This document shows positions 54,897 to 63,511 of a stretch of DNA of 64,000 nucleotides, in pieces. The stretch comes from Clostridium sp. AM49-4BH (GTDB lineage Bacteria > Bacillota > Clostridia > Lachnospirales > Lachnospiraceae), in assembly GCF_003478335.1 (NCBI RefSeq), contig NZ_QUFB01000012.1:1-64000 (forward strand), in the 5' to 3' direction. Under the pieces are notes generated by a model. It was not told the origin of the DNA. It was given only the letters and a program-made list of their open reading frames with translations, and did not search any database. Numbering within the stretch: the first letter of the stretch is position 1; each line of letters opens with the position of its first letter. A program made the position numbers and the translations under genes.

Positions 54897-55355
54897 TCAT
54901 TCAACACCGGAATAATGCAGCTCAACCTGCATCGTCCCAATCTCTGTGTCAAATATAACGTCCATCTGTTCCTTCATAACATCTTCATGCCGAATCTCAC
55001 TTTGATAAAACGGCACTGATAAGCGCGAAACTTTTTTTAATGTATTATTCAAACTGGATACACCATGTCCACAAACAATATTAATATATTCTTTGATATA
55101 CAATGGAATCTGTTCATCCGGCGGCAAACCACCACCATACATTTTTGAAACGATCTGTAATACCATTGACTCCGGCATATCACAAATAATTTCCATACGA
55201 AGATAGCCACTCGTACAGATCATGATCTGCCGTACGGGCTGCTGCAGGAATATTCCGTTGTCCTGTTTCCGTCTCTGTAATTGCAGCCCCAACAATTTTT
55301 GACTCACAGAAACGAACGCCTGCTCAAAGGCCTTGCTCACCATATCCATTTCCAT
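54897..55355 (-). CDS. CheX-like chemotaxis phosphatase-type protein
   Basis: 152 residues from ATG 55355 after GAGGGGG. CheX/CheC fold: MICTSGYLRMEIICDMPESM, SKMYGGGLPPDEQ and the helix YIKEYINIVCGHGVSSLNNT, where Glu and Asn match the phosphatase E-xx-N motif. Proteins of this kind dephosphorylate CheY. It lies directly before the cheY-like gene, supporting a partner role. Confidence 0.75.
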   Translation of the reverse strand: MEMDMVSKAFEQAFVSVSQKLLGLQLQRRKQDNGIFLQQPVRQIMICTSGYLRMEIICDMPESMVLQIVSKMYGGGLPPDEQIPLYIKEYINIVCGHGVSSLNNTLKKVSRLSVPFYQSEIRHEDVMKEQMDVIFDTEIGTMQVELHYSGVE

Positions 55356-55385
55356 AGTACGACCCCCTCTCAACTCATGGCTGTA

Positions 55386-55784
55386 CTATTCACCCAAGAA
55401 TCTCATCTTTGCAGATGCATCTCTCGCCTTCTTTTCAGCCGGTTTGCTCGTCTGATATAAACCGGAAAACGAGTTGGATAATGCGTTCTTGCATTCCTTA
55501 CAGTATCTTCCGGTCAATATCGGTCTACCGCATTTCTCACATTCTATCGTGATTCCGGAACCCTTGGTAAAGGCCAAACGCTCCTCACGAACCCATTTTT
55601 TCAACTGCTGTACCGGTACTCCTGTATCTTCTGCTACCGTTGCCATGCCTGCCCCCGGATTCTCGCGAATGTATTCTTTCACATCCTGAAAGCGTTCCTC
55701 TAACTTCTTATTGCATTGAGGGCAAAGCGGTGAATTTGTATAGTTAAATAAATGACCACACATTTTGCAATTTCTAACGTCCAT
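55386..55784 (-). CDS. YvyF-like flagellar operon zinc-finger protein
   Basis: 132 residues with an N-terminal zinc finger (NCKMCGHLFNYTNSPLCPQC), a small helical DNA-binding-like part (GMATVAEDTGVPVQQLKKWV) and a second CxxC pair (IECEKCGRPILTGRYCKEC). This is the layout of YvyF/TIGR03826, found in the Bacillus comF-flgM region. It lies 12 bp after comF here, repeating the comFC-yvyF order of Bacillus. Confidence 0.85.
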   Translation of the reverse strand: MDVRNCKMCGHLFNYTNSPLCPQCNKKLEERFQDVKEYIRENPGAGMATVAEDTGVPVQQLKKWVREERLAFTKGSGITIECEKCGRPILTGRYCKECKNALSNSFSGLYQTSKPAEKKARDASAKMRFLGE

Positions 55785-55796
55785 GTTATGCCTCCT

Positions 55797-56582
55797 CTAC
55801 ACACCTTTTCCTATACACACACATAAAAAATATACTTTATCGAACCCTGCCTGCAAAAGTGTCTGCGAGCAAGCTTCTACCGTACTTCCTGTCGTATAAA
55901 TATCATCAATTATTATAGCACATTTTCCTTGTAAACACAACTTTCTATAGTCTGCTCTGCAACGAAACGCCCCCTGTAAATTACGGCTTCTCTCCCGTTT
56001 CGACAGTTCTTTCTGTGGTGCCGTATGTTTCACCCGCACTAACAGATCCGATCGCATTGGCAGACCGGATAATCTCGCCATTTCTTTTGCTATCTCTTCT
56101 GCCTGATTGTAACCGCGTTTCCGATATCTTTTGCTATGGACCGGCACCGGAACGAGCACCGGTTCTCGGATACGCTGCAGCCATTCTCTCTTGGCATCCC
56201 ATAATAACCTTCCATATACTTTGCCGTATTCTGCTCGGCCTCCCTGCTTAAATCTCGCCATTGACTCCTGCATTTGCCCTGTATACAAAAGTACTGCTCC
56301 CCCCGCTGTAAAGCTATGTGGATGTGCTCTACAATCTGCGCAGCACATCTGATCCCGATCGATCGGTTTTCCACAATAGGGGCACAAAGGCTCCTGCAAA
56401 AAATGAAGCTGCTCTGTACATCCGCCGCAAAACCCCCGTTCACCAACCGCCAACACCTTGTCGCACCCCGGACACCTCGTTGGAAACACGATCTGCAATA
56501 GACTATCAATGATTAAGTTCAGCGTCTTCTTCCTCCATTTCTTTAATGCGCTGGCATAAACTTGAAAAACGTTTCTGCTCAT
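55797..56582 (-). CDS. ComF-family amidophosphoribosyltransferase-like protein
   Basis: Up to 261 residues; the start is uncertain because the frame overlaps recD2 by 77 bp and has no clear ribosome site. An N-terminal four-cysteine zinc site (PTRCPGCDKVL...FCGGC and PLCPYCGKPI...CCADC) is followed by a PRTase fold with the loop AIIIDDIYTTGSTVEACSQT. ComFC acts in DNA uptake in naturally competent bacteria. It is translationally close to recD2, another DNA-handling gene. Confidence 0.88.
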   Translation of the reverse strand: MSRNVFQVYASALKKWRKKTLNLIIDSLLQIVFPTRCPGCDKVLAVGERGFCGGCTEQLHFLQEPLCPYCGKPIDRDQMCCADCRAHPHSFTAGGAVLLYTGQMQESMARFKQGGRAEYGKVYGRLLWDAKREWLQRIREPVLVPVPVHSKRYRKRGYNQAEEIAKEMARLSGLPMRSDLLVRVKHTAPQKELSKRERSRNLQGAFRCRADYRKLCLQGKCAIIIDDIYTTGSTVEACSQTLLQAGFDKVYFLCVCIGKGV

Positions 56583-58764
56583 TCACATTGTGGATCATCC
56601 CCTGTATAACTCTGCTGCTTCCCACTGTCGTTACACATTTCTTTGCTCTCGTCACCGCAGTGTATAGCAAGTTGCGTCCCAACAGCATTTTTGGACCACC
56701 AAGCACCGGAAGCACAATAGCCGGATACTCGCTGCCTTGGGATTTATGGATCGTAATTGCATAAGCCAGTTCCATTTCATCCATCTGGCTATACTCATAT
56801 TCCACCATTTTTCCCTCTTCAAATTCAACGACCACCTGCTCCGCTACCGGTATGATCTCCCGAATGATTCCGGTATCCCCATTAAACACACCGGTCCCTT
56901 CTTCATATACATCGCCCAAGGACGTTTTCTTTGTCCAGCGTATCTGATAATCATTCTTGATCTGCATCACTTTATCTTTCTCACGGAATAACACCCCATG
57001 AAATTCTCGCTCCACCTTGCCTGCATCTGCCGGATTCATATATTGCTGCAGCACCTGATTCAAATGTTCCACACCTAACTCTCCCTTTCTAGTCGGCGTA
57101 AGTACCTGAATATCATAGGGAGAAGCATCTACATGCGGAGGAAGTTTCTGCATGATAAGCTGCACGACCACATTGATCACGGAAGCACTGTCTTTTCGTT
57201 CCAGATGCATAAAATCCGGCGATGCATTCTCTAGCGAGATTTCTTCGCCGCTGTTGATCCGATGCGCATTCATAACGATCTGACTTTCTGCAGCCTGTCG
57301 AAAGATCCGATGCAGCCGCACAACAGAACAAAATTCCGCCTGGATCATATCTTTTAAAACATTACCCGGTCCTACCGATGGCAGCTGATTCACATCGCCA
57401 ACTATGATGAGACGCGTTCCCGGAACAATAGCACGAAGAAGCGCATTCATCAAATAGATATCGACCATAGAAAACTCATCTATGATCACAACATCCGCTT
57501 CCAACGGCTGTTTCTCATTACGCTCAAAATGCATTGTTCCCTGCGTATCCCCTTCACTCACGCCACCATTGATCTCGAGCAGCCGATGTATTGTCTGCGC
57601 CTCCCATCCAGTCGTTTCAGACATTCTTTTTGCGGCACGTCCGGTTGGCGCCGCCAGCAAAATATCCAACCCTTCCTGTTCAAATACCTGTAAAATAGTA
57701 TTGATCGTCGTCGTTTTACCGGTACCCGGCCCACCGGTTATAATGGTTACACCATTTTGAACAGCCTGATACACCGCTGTTTTCTGTAGTTCATCTAACT
57801 CTATCTCCTGCCCCTTTTCAACCTTTCGCACCATTTTAGCAAGTTCTTTCTCAGATAGCTCGTAGGAAATATTAAGATCTAACAGCATGCGTGCACAATT
57901 AAGTTCCATATAATACAGCGTACTCAAATAAATACAGCGCTCTTGATCCTGTTCACAGACCTTTAATTCTTTATTCAACATCATCCCCTCTAAGGCATCG
58001 GAAACGACCCCCTCATCGACCAATAGAAGCTCTGATGCCTCTCTGATCAGCCAAGACTCCGGCAAATAACAATGTCCCTGTGTTCCGGATTGCTGCAAAG
58101 CATACAGAATACCTGCATTGATCCGAAACTCCGAATCAGAAGCAAATCCAGCCTGGCGCGCAATCTCATCGGCAATCTTAAAGCCAATTCCCTGAATATC
58201 TTCCGCCAATCGATAAGGATTGCGTTTCAGGATCTCATACATTTCATCCCCATAATATTTATATATCTTAACAGCCATTTTCATGCTAATACCGTAATCC
58301 TGCAGGAAAAGCATTGCCTGGCGCATCTGCCGCTTATCGTTAACCTGTTCTGCTATGCGTATCGCCATTTTCTCACTGATGCCTTTGACCTCTGCCAATC
58401 GTTCCGGCTCACGTTCAATAATTGTAAATGTGTCCTCTCCAAACCGCTTCACAATACGTGCTGCCAGTGCAGGTCCAACACCTTTTATCGCACCTGATCC
58501 CAAATATCTCTCAACAGCAACTGAGTCTTTTGGTTGTTTTTCTTCGTACGAATCCACCTGTATCTGCGGACCATAATTTTTATGTATCACTTCTCTGCCG
58601 GTCACTTTCAAATACAGCCCCTCGGCAACATAAGAAAACTGTCCTACACAGCACACTTCCTCTTCTTCCTCTGCATCTACCAAAAATAATACGGTATATC
58701 CATTTTCTTCATTTCGAAAAGTAATACGCTCAACATATCCTTCCCATTCAATCTGCTCGCTCAC
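56506..58764 (-). CDS. recD2: RecD2-type DNA helicase
   Basis: 752 residues. N-terminal OB-like part and helix-hairpin-helix region (about 80-170, IKGVGPALAARIVKRFGEDT), then SF1B helicase motifs: Walker A ITGGPGTGKTTTINTIL (near 340), Walker B VIIDEFSMVDIYLMNALLRA, motif III GDVNQLPSVGPG, motif V/VI AITIHKSQGSEYPAIVLP and LLYTAVTRAKK. A 5'-3' helicase involved in replication-fork and mismatch repair. Length is typical for RecD2 without RecBC. Confidence 0.96.
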   Translation of the reverse strand: MSEQIEWEGYVERITFRNEENGYTVLFLVDAEEEEEVCCVGQFSYVAEGLYLKVTGREVIHKNYGPQIQVDSYEEKQPKDSVAVERYLGSGAIKGVGPALAARIVKRFGEDTFTIIEREPERLAEVKGISEKMAIRIAEQVNDKRQMRQAMLFLQDYGISMKMAVKIYKYYGDEMYEILKRNPYRLAEDIQGIGFKIADEIARQAGFASDSEFRINAGILYALQQSGTQGHCYLPESWLIREASELLLVDEGVVSDALEGMMLNKELKVCEQDQERCIYLSTLYYMELNCARMLLDLNISYELSEKELAKMVRKVEKGQEIELDELQKTAVYQAVQNGVTIITGGPGTGKTTTINTILQVFEQEGLDILLAAPTGRAAKRMSETTGWEAQTIHRLLEINGGVSEGDTQGTMHFERNEKQPLEADVVIIDEFSMVDIYLMNALLRAIVPGTRLIIVGDVNQLPSVGPGNVLKDMIQAEFCSVVRLHRIFRQAAESQIVMNAHRINSGEEISLENASPDFMHLERKDSASVINVVVQLIMQKLPPHVDASPYDIQVLTPTRKGELGVEHLNQVLQQYMNPADAGKVEREFHGVLFREKDKVMQIKNDYQIRWTKKTSLGDVYEEGTGVFNGDTGIIREIIPVAEQVVVEFEEGKMVEYEYSQMDEMELAYAITIHKSQGSEYPAIVLPVLGGPKMLLGRNLLYTAVTRAKKCVTTVGSSRVIQGMIHNVNEQKRFSSLCQRIKEMEEEDAELNH

Positions 58765-58871
58765 TATAACCTCCTCGTCAAGTTTCCTACAGTGCCAAGC
58801 ATAACAATACCAGCATCTTGCTATGCGCCACCCTTCACAATAAAATGATCAGTTCCTATCCATTTGAAAAA

Positions 58872-58891
58872 GCCACTGTAAACACAGTGGC
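58872..58891 (-). terminator. Hairpin after the flgJ-like gene
   Basis: gccactgt and acagtggc around a 4-base loop, 36 bp past the stop of 58927-59256. Confidence 0.65.
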
Positions 58892-58926
58892 CCCATTGTC
58901 TCTATTTAGACAGATCACATATACGA

Positions 58927-59256
58927 TCAGTTACGCTTCATTGAGTCATATAGCTGCTTAGCAAGACCAACCTGACCACTTTCTGTAATCGCCTCCGCGT
59001 AGCTTTGGTTCAAAGTATCCCCAAAATACTGCATATATTCACCGTCATCTTCTTCGCTTTTTACCATTTTGCGCGCCTGTTCAATGATCTTTTGTACAAA
59101 ATAGGTTTCAAATCCTTTGCAGGCATCCATCAACTCTTCATCTGTCGAATCACTATTTACTGCATTCAATGCGCTTTGCGCCTTCGAGCCGGTCGCAGAC
59201 TGCACTGACTGCTTATAGCTGTCATACATAGATGAAATATCATATACAGAACTCAT
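58927..59256 (-). CDS. Rod-binding protein, FlgJ N-terminal type
   Basis: 109 residues from ATG 59256 (GTGAGGTGTTAACA upstream). Rod-binding domain: ELMDACKGFETYFVQKIIEQ, YMQYFGDTLNQSYAEAITES and GQVGLAKQLYDSM, matching FlgJ N-terminal domains that cap the flagellar rod during assembly. It lacks the peptidoglycan hydrolase part, as is usual outside Proteobacteria. It lies downstream of flgG. Confidence 0.88.
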   Translation of the reverse strand: MSSVYDISSMYDSYKQSVQSATGSKAQSALNAVNSDSTDEELMDACKGFETYFVQKIIEQARKMVKSEEDDGEYMQYFGDTLNQSYAEAITESGQVGLAKQLYDSMKRN

Positions 59257-59459
59257 TGTTAACACCTCACATCATCCCATGAAGAAATCTTTCAAAAGAT
59301 CTCTCATCCTCTTTTCGAAAGAATCTTTTCAAAAACTTCGCATTCTCTCAGAAGCAATCTTCTAAAGCATTTCATGGTAATTCCAAAAACAACCGTTTCA
59401 AAAGCCTCGCATTGCTCTTAAAAACCGGCATCCTCGTCTATATTATTACATCTGAAACG
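59257..59459. other. Non-coding gap with imperfect tttgaaa repeats
   Basis: 203 bp between flgG and the flgJ-like gene containing several near-copies of (a/c)ttttgaaa and gaaaga. A possible 23-codon frame beginning MKCFRRLL has no ribosome site. No gene claimed. Confidence 0.5.
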
Positions 59460-60275
59460 TTATGATCTCAGATTATTTGCCTGCTGCAACATTTCATCCG
59501 ATGCAGTGATCGCCTTCGAGTTCATCTCATACGCTCTTTGAGTAACGATCATATCCACCATCTCATCAACCGCCTGCACACTGGATGCTTCTAAATATTT
59601 ATTCTTAATAACACTTCTACTCAACGCTGTGTCCTGCCCCTCGATACGGGCATCACCAGAGGCCGCTGTTGCCTGAAAATAACTATCCCCGATCTTATTA
59701 AGACCGGCAGGGTTATTAAACTGAGCTGCTCCAATAGTAACCCCGGTCAAATGCGGGTTGTTGTCCGCTCCACGTAACATGATGCGTCCATAATTGTCAA
59801 ACGATAATTTAGTAACATCTGTCGTACCATCAAATGTAATCGGATTACCTTCAGAATCCAAAACCGCATAACCTTCTGCTGTTGACAACTGATAACCGGT
59901 ACCATTTACAGCCATTGTAAAATGACCGTTTCTTGTGTATGCCGTAGAGCCATCCGGCATTTGGATCATAAAAAATCCGTTTCCCTGGATTGCGAAGTCA
60001 AAATCGCCTTCTGTATGTGTAAGTTCTCCCTGCTCAAATTCGGTGCTGATCGCAGCTACCTTAACACCAAGTCCAACCTGTGCTCCGATCGGTTTTGGAT
60101 TTCCCTCATTGTCTGTCGTCTTTTTTTGTATCGTCTGATACAACAAAGACTGAAACTCTAGTCTTTCTTTCTTGTATCCGGTCGTATTAATATTTGCCAG
60201 ATTGTTTGAAAGATTGTCCATTGCGGTCTGCTGTGCTTTCATACCGGAAGCAGCAGTCCAAAGTGATCTCATCAT
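59460..60275 (-). CDS. flgG: Flagellar basal-body rod protein FlgG
   Basis: 271 residues from ATG 60275 (GGAG 8 bp upstream). N-terminal rod signature MRSLWTAASGMKAQQTAMDN with NLSNNLANINTTGYKKE, centre FAIQGNGFFMIQMPDGSTAY, and C-terminal YLEASSVQAVDEMVDMIVTQ with RAYEMNSKAITASDEML. Distal rod subunit (FlhP/FlgG). It follows flgF with a 95-bp gap. Confidence 0.95.
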   Translation of the reverse strand: MMRSLWTAASGMKAQQTAMDNLSNNLANINTTGYKKERLEFQSLLYQTIQKKTTDNEGNPKPIGAQVGLGVKVAAISTEFEQGELTHTEGDFDFAIQGNGFFMIQMPDGSTAYTRNGHFTMAVNGTGYQLSTAEGYAVLDSEGNPITFDGTTDVTKLSFDNYGRIMLRGADNNPHLTGVTIGAAQFNNPAGLNKIGDSYFQATAASGDARIEGQDTALSRSVIKNKYLEASSVQAVDEMVDMIVTQRAYEMNSKAITASDEMLQQANNLRS

Positions 60276-60370
60276 GATAGACGCTCCAATCTGCCACACT
60301 GCTTATATTCATCAGTCAATTTTCATATATATTAACCAACAAACATCCCAGTGTAACTCTTTCCTAATAA

Positions 60371-61144
60371 TTATACTTTACCAATTTCATTTGCAGACTT
60401 CTGAAGCAGAGAATCCTGTGTCTGGATCATCTTCTGTCCCGCTTCATATGCACGTGTAATATTGATCATTGATACCATCTCCGATATTACATTGACATTA
60501 GACTGCTCCGTATATCCCTGTTCGATCTGAGCTTTTGCATCTATCTGCGTTGCTCCTGCCACTGCCCTAAACTTGTTATCTCCGTATAAGTCAAGATAGT
60601 TATAATCTGCAAAGTTAGCCAATGCGATCGTATCGACATACTGACCGTCCGCATAGATCGAGCCATCCTCCTTGATCGCGATCTCATGAGCATCCGTGGA
60701 CACCTGAATATCTCCACCATTGCCCTGCAAATGATTGCCATCTGCATCTACTATGTAACCGTCCTGCGTACACTTAAAGGTACTGCAACGGGTATACATC
60801 ATCTCATCTTTACCCTGTTTGTCTGTGACACGAATTGTAAAAAATCCATCTCCCTGTATCGCAAGATCATAGGTATTCCCCGTCTCTCGAAGATTCCCCT
60901 GACTCCAATCCATGTAGGTCTCGCCAATCTTTACGCCGAGATTCATCGTTCCGATATTCTGATCAACATATCCTACAGAACCATCTCGGATCTTTACTGC
61001 CATCATGTCCTTAAAAGAACGGCTGGTGACATTTTCTTCCTTGTAACCGATGGTCGCCGAATTTGCCAAGTTATTCGATATAATATCCAATCTGCGCTGT
61101 TCATTCCGCATACCGGTATATGCTGTGTACAATCCTCTGACCAT
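60371..61144 (-). CDS. flgF: Flagellar basal-body rod protein FlgF (FlhO-like)
   Basis: 257 residues with the family ends MVRGLYTAYTGMRNEQRRLD and NVISEMVSMINITRAYEAGQ. NLANSATIGYKEENVTSRSF replaces the usual NNLANVNTTGYK. The centre is YDLAIQGDGFFTIRV. Proximal/distal rod element. Gene order mbl-flhO-flhP is as in Bacillus subtilis. Confidence 0.92.
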   Translation of the reverse strand: MVRGLYTAYTGMRNEQRRLDIISNNLANSATIGYKEENVTSRSFKDMMAVKIRDGSVGYVDQNIGTMNLGVKIGETYMDWSQGNLRETGNTYDLAIQGDGFFTIRVTDKQGKDEMMYTRCSTFKCTQDGYIVDADGNHLQGNGGDIQVSTDAHEIAIKEDGSIYADGQYVDTIALANFADYNYLDLYGDNKFRAVAGATQIDAKAQIEQGYTEQSNVNVISEMVSMINITRAYEAGQKMIQTQDSLLQKSANEIGKV

Positions 61145-61182
61145 TCGTCGTCCTCCTTCCAGACTAACCTATGTATTATAAA

Positions 61183-61206
61183 CGGACGAAGAGTGCTCTT
61201 CGTCCG
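61183..61206 (-). terminator. Hairpin between mbl and flgF
   Basis: cggacgaagagtgctcttcgtccg is a perfect palindromic stem. It may reduce read-through from mbl into flgF. Confidence 0.75.
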
Positions 61207-61244
61207 CTCTGTAAAATATATATCGTCACAATCGATCAATTTCT

Positions 61245-62240
61245 TTACTCGTCGTCACGTTTTCCTGCTAAAAATTCTACAAACTTACCGGTTCCCACTG
61301 CAACTGCTGTCATTGGATCCTCGGCTGTCATAGTGTTGATTCCTGTTTTCTCCTCAATGAGCTCTTCCAAACCATATAACAAACTTCCGCCACCGGTCAA
61401 AACAATACCTCTGTCCGCAACGTCTGCTGCAAGCTCAGGCGGAGTCTTCTCCAATACCGTGTGTACTGCTTCTACAATCTGTGACGTGATCTCTTTCAGA
61501 GCATCTAATGTTTCATCTGATGTTACAGTGATCGTCTTTGGAAGTCCGGTCACCAAGTTACGGCCGCGTACATCCATCGATACAACCTCCGGACGTTTGT
61601 ATGCAGATCCGATCTTTACTTTGATCTCTTCCGCTGTACGCTCACCGATCAATAAGTTATGTGTCTTACGCATGTAACGGACAATTGCATCATCAAAGTC
61701 ATCTCCAGCCACCTTGATGGAAGTACTTACAACCGTACCGCCAAGGGAGATAACAGCAATATCAGAAGTACCACCTCCGATATCAACGATCATGTTACCA
61801 CATGGACGTGAAATATCGATACCTGCTCCGATAGCCGCTGCAATCGGTTCCTCAATGATTGCAACTTCTCTTGCTCCAGCCTCATATGTTGCATCTTCTA
61901 CTGCTTTCTTCTCAACCTCGGTAACACCACTTGGAACACAAACACTGATACGAGGTTTGCGGAAACGAGACTTACCACAGGACTTCTGAATAAAGTAACG
62001 AAGCATCTTCTCTGTTACTGTATAGTCTGAAATAACACCCTGACGCAATGGACGAACAGCTACAATATTACCCGGCGTACGTCCTAACATCAAACGAGCA
62101 TCCTCACCAATTGCCTTAATCTTATTGGTATCTCTGTCGAACGCCACAACGGACGGCTCGCGCAGAACGACACCCTTTCCCTTTATATATACAAGTACAT
62201 TCGCTGTACCTAAGTCAATACCAATATCGCTACCAACCAT
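61245..62240 (-). CDS. mbl: MreB/Mbl-family rod-shape actin
   Basis: 331 residues from ATG 62240 (MVGSDIGIDLGTANVLVYIK) after GAAAGGAG. Actin-like ATPase: phosphate 1 DIGIDLGTANVLVY, phosphate 2 MIVDIGGGTSDIAVISLGGT, adenosine motif GIVLTGGGSLLYGLEELI. It forms filaments that guide cell-wall elongation. Placed before flgF and flgG as Bacillus mbl is before flhO-flhP, hence the symbol. Confidence 0.92.
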   Translation of the reverse strand: MVGSDIGIDLGTANVLVYIKGKGVVLREPSVVAFDRDTNKIKAIGEDARLMLGRTPGNIVAVRPLRQGVISDYTVTEKMLRYFIQKSCGKSRFRKPRISVCVPSGVTEVEKKAVEDATYEAGAREVAIIEEPIAAAIGAGIDISRPCGNMIVDIGGGTSDIAVISLGGTVVSTSIKVAGDDFDDAIVRYMRKTHNLLIGERTAEEIKVKIGSAYKRPEVVSMDVRGRNLVTGLPKTITVTSDETLDALKEITSQIVEAVHTVLEKTPPELAADVADRGIVLTGGGSLLYGLEELIEEKTGINTMTAEDPMTAVAVGTGKFVEFLAGKRDDE

Positions 62241-62481
62241 GACTGTTCTCCTTTCGCTTCTGTTATTTTCTATTTTTTCCATAGTTTTACTAATTAAACA
62301 TACTCGCATGTATTATATACTATTTTTTGAAAATAGAAAAGCAATTTTTGTGTTTCTTCTCGAAATTATCACATTTGTATCTAAATTGTAAGAATTTCGT
62401 AATATTGTAGTGCATTTTGACTTTCTTTCTCGCTTCTTCTATAATATTTTGATACAATACACACCTAAAAAGGGGGTTCCT

Positions 62482-62943
62482 ATGTCTTATACCGATCACT
62501 CTGTAAAGCAGGAAATCGTAATACTAAGCCGCTATAAAGGATTACGCAGCAGCCGTTTTTTGACAGTCTTATTGTCTTTGTGCAGCATTAACACCTTATA
62601 CCCTGCCGGCATATTATTTACATTAACCGGTCTAATACTGCCGCTCATGATCACCTTTGCAGCTCCGGAACAAAAAAAGAAAGAACCACTCACACAATTG
62701 TCCTCTCTGATGAGACAATACCGTTTTAACACGATCCGTTTCACCGCAGAACGTTGGAGCAGTTCCTTCCTTTTGTTATTTTTGATCGCATGGCAATGGC
62801 AGCTTAACCAATCGCAGACCGGACTGTTGTGGCATTATTTTGCCGGTGCACTCTTTATCGTTTATGTACTGCTTCGAATTGCCTTTACCATAGCTTATCG
62901 TATTTATTTTCATTATCAATATACACATATGAACTTTTTGTAA
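62482..62943 (+). CDS. Small membrane protein of unknown function
   Basis: 153 residues from ATG 62482 (MSYTDHSVKQEIVILSRYKG) with AAGGGGG upstream. Two hydrophobic pairs at about 23-55 and 92-140; Tyr- and Phe-rich C-terminus. Not recognised. It runs towards element copy G, which starts within about 10 bp of its stop. Confidence 0.6.
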   Translation: MSYTDHSVKQEIVILSRYKGLRSSRFLTVLLSLCSINTLYPAGILFTLTGLILPLMITFAAPEQKKKEPLTQLSSLMRQYRFNTIRFTAERWSSSFLLLFLIAWQWQLNQSQTGLLWHYFAGALFIVYVLLRIAFTIAYRIYFHYQYTHMNFL

Positions 62944-62950
62944 TCTGAGT

Positions 62951-63507
62951 AATTCAAACTTCCCATACCTCATCATCTCACACAACCACATATTGCTTAT
63001 TATGTCAGTAGAATAATAGCTATTTTGCAGCCGATAAAGTAAATTATCCTGCCATCAACAAACTAAGACAATTGCTGCAGAACGCAGAGTTTTTACGTGA
63101 TTTCTTATTTTGTTAAGTCTCTGATGATTACATGCCTGAAGGATTGTCTGAGATGTCCCGGTCTAGCAAGGTATCATCAATTTTTGGACGGGACGCTTTC
63201 GCTACGATGCGCTACGTTACGTTACTTAATGTCTCTGAGATACGAGACATAAGTAACGACGAGCGCAAAGTCCCTTTCAAAAATGATGATTACCTTGCTT
63301 CCGGGACTTCGAGTTTCCGAAAGGCATGTAAATCAACCATCAGAGACAACAAAATTTAGAAATCACTGTGAAAACTAATTGTGGCAAAGCAATTGCTATA
63401 GTTTGTTGATGGCAGGACTCACTATATAGTAGCTGCAAAATATGATTAAACCATTGACATAATAAGCAATATGTGGTTCGAACAGTAACTTCCGGTATGG
63501 GAAGTTA
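62951..63507. repeat. Giant-palindrome element, copy G (complete)
   Basis: Starts aattcaaacttcccatacc and ends ggtatgggaagtta. The two arms of about 270 bp match as inverted repeats over their full length; the centre is gtctctgagatacgagac at 63231-63248. It fills the whole gap between two converging genes (stops at 62943 and 63512). Confidence 0.95.
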
Positions 63508-63511
63508 CCTA

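Noticed and set aside
59280..59400. Possible 23-residue gene between flgG and the flgJ-like gene
   Set aside because: No ribosome site and the sequence is made of imperfect tttgaaa repeats.
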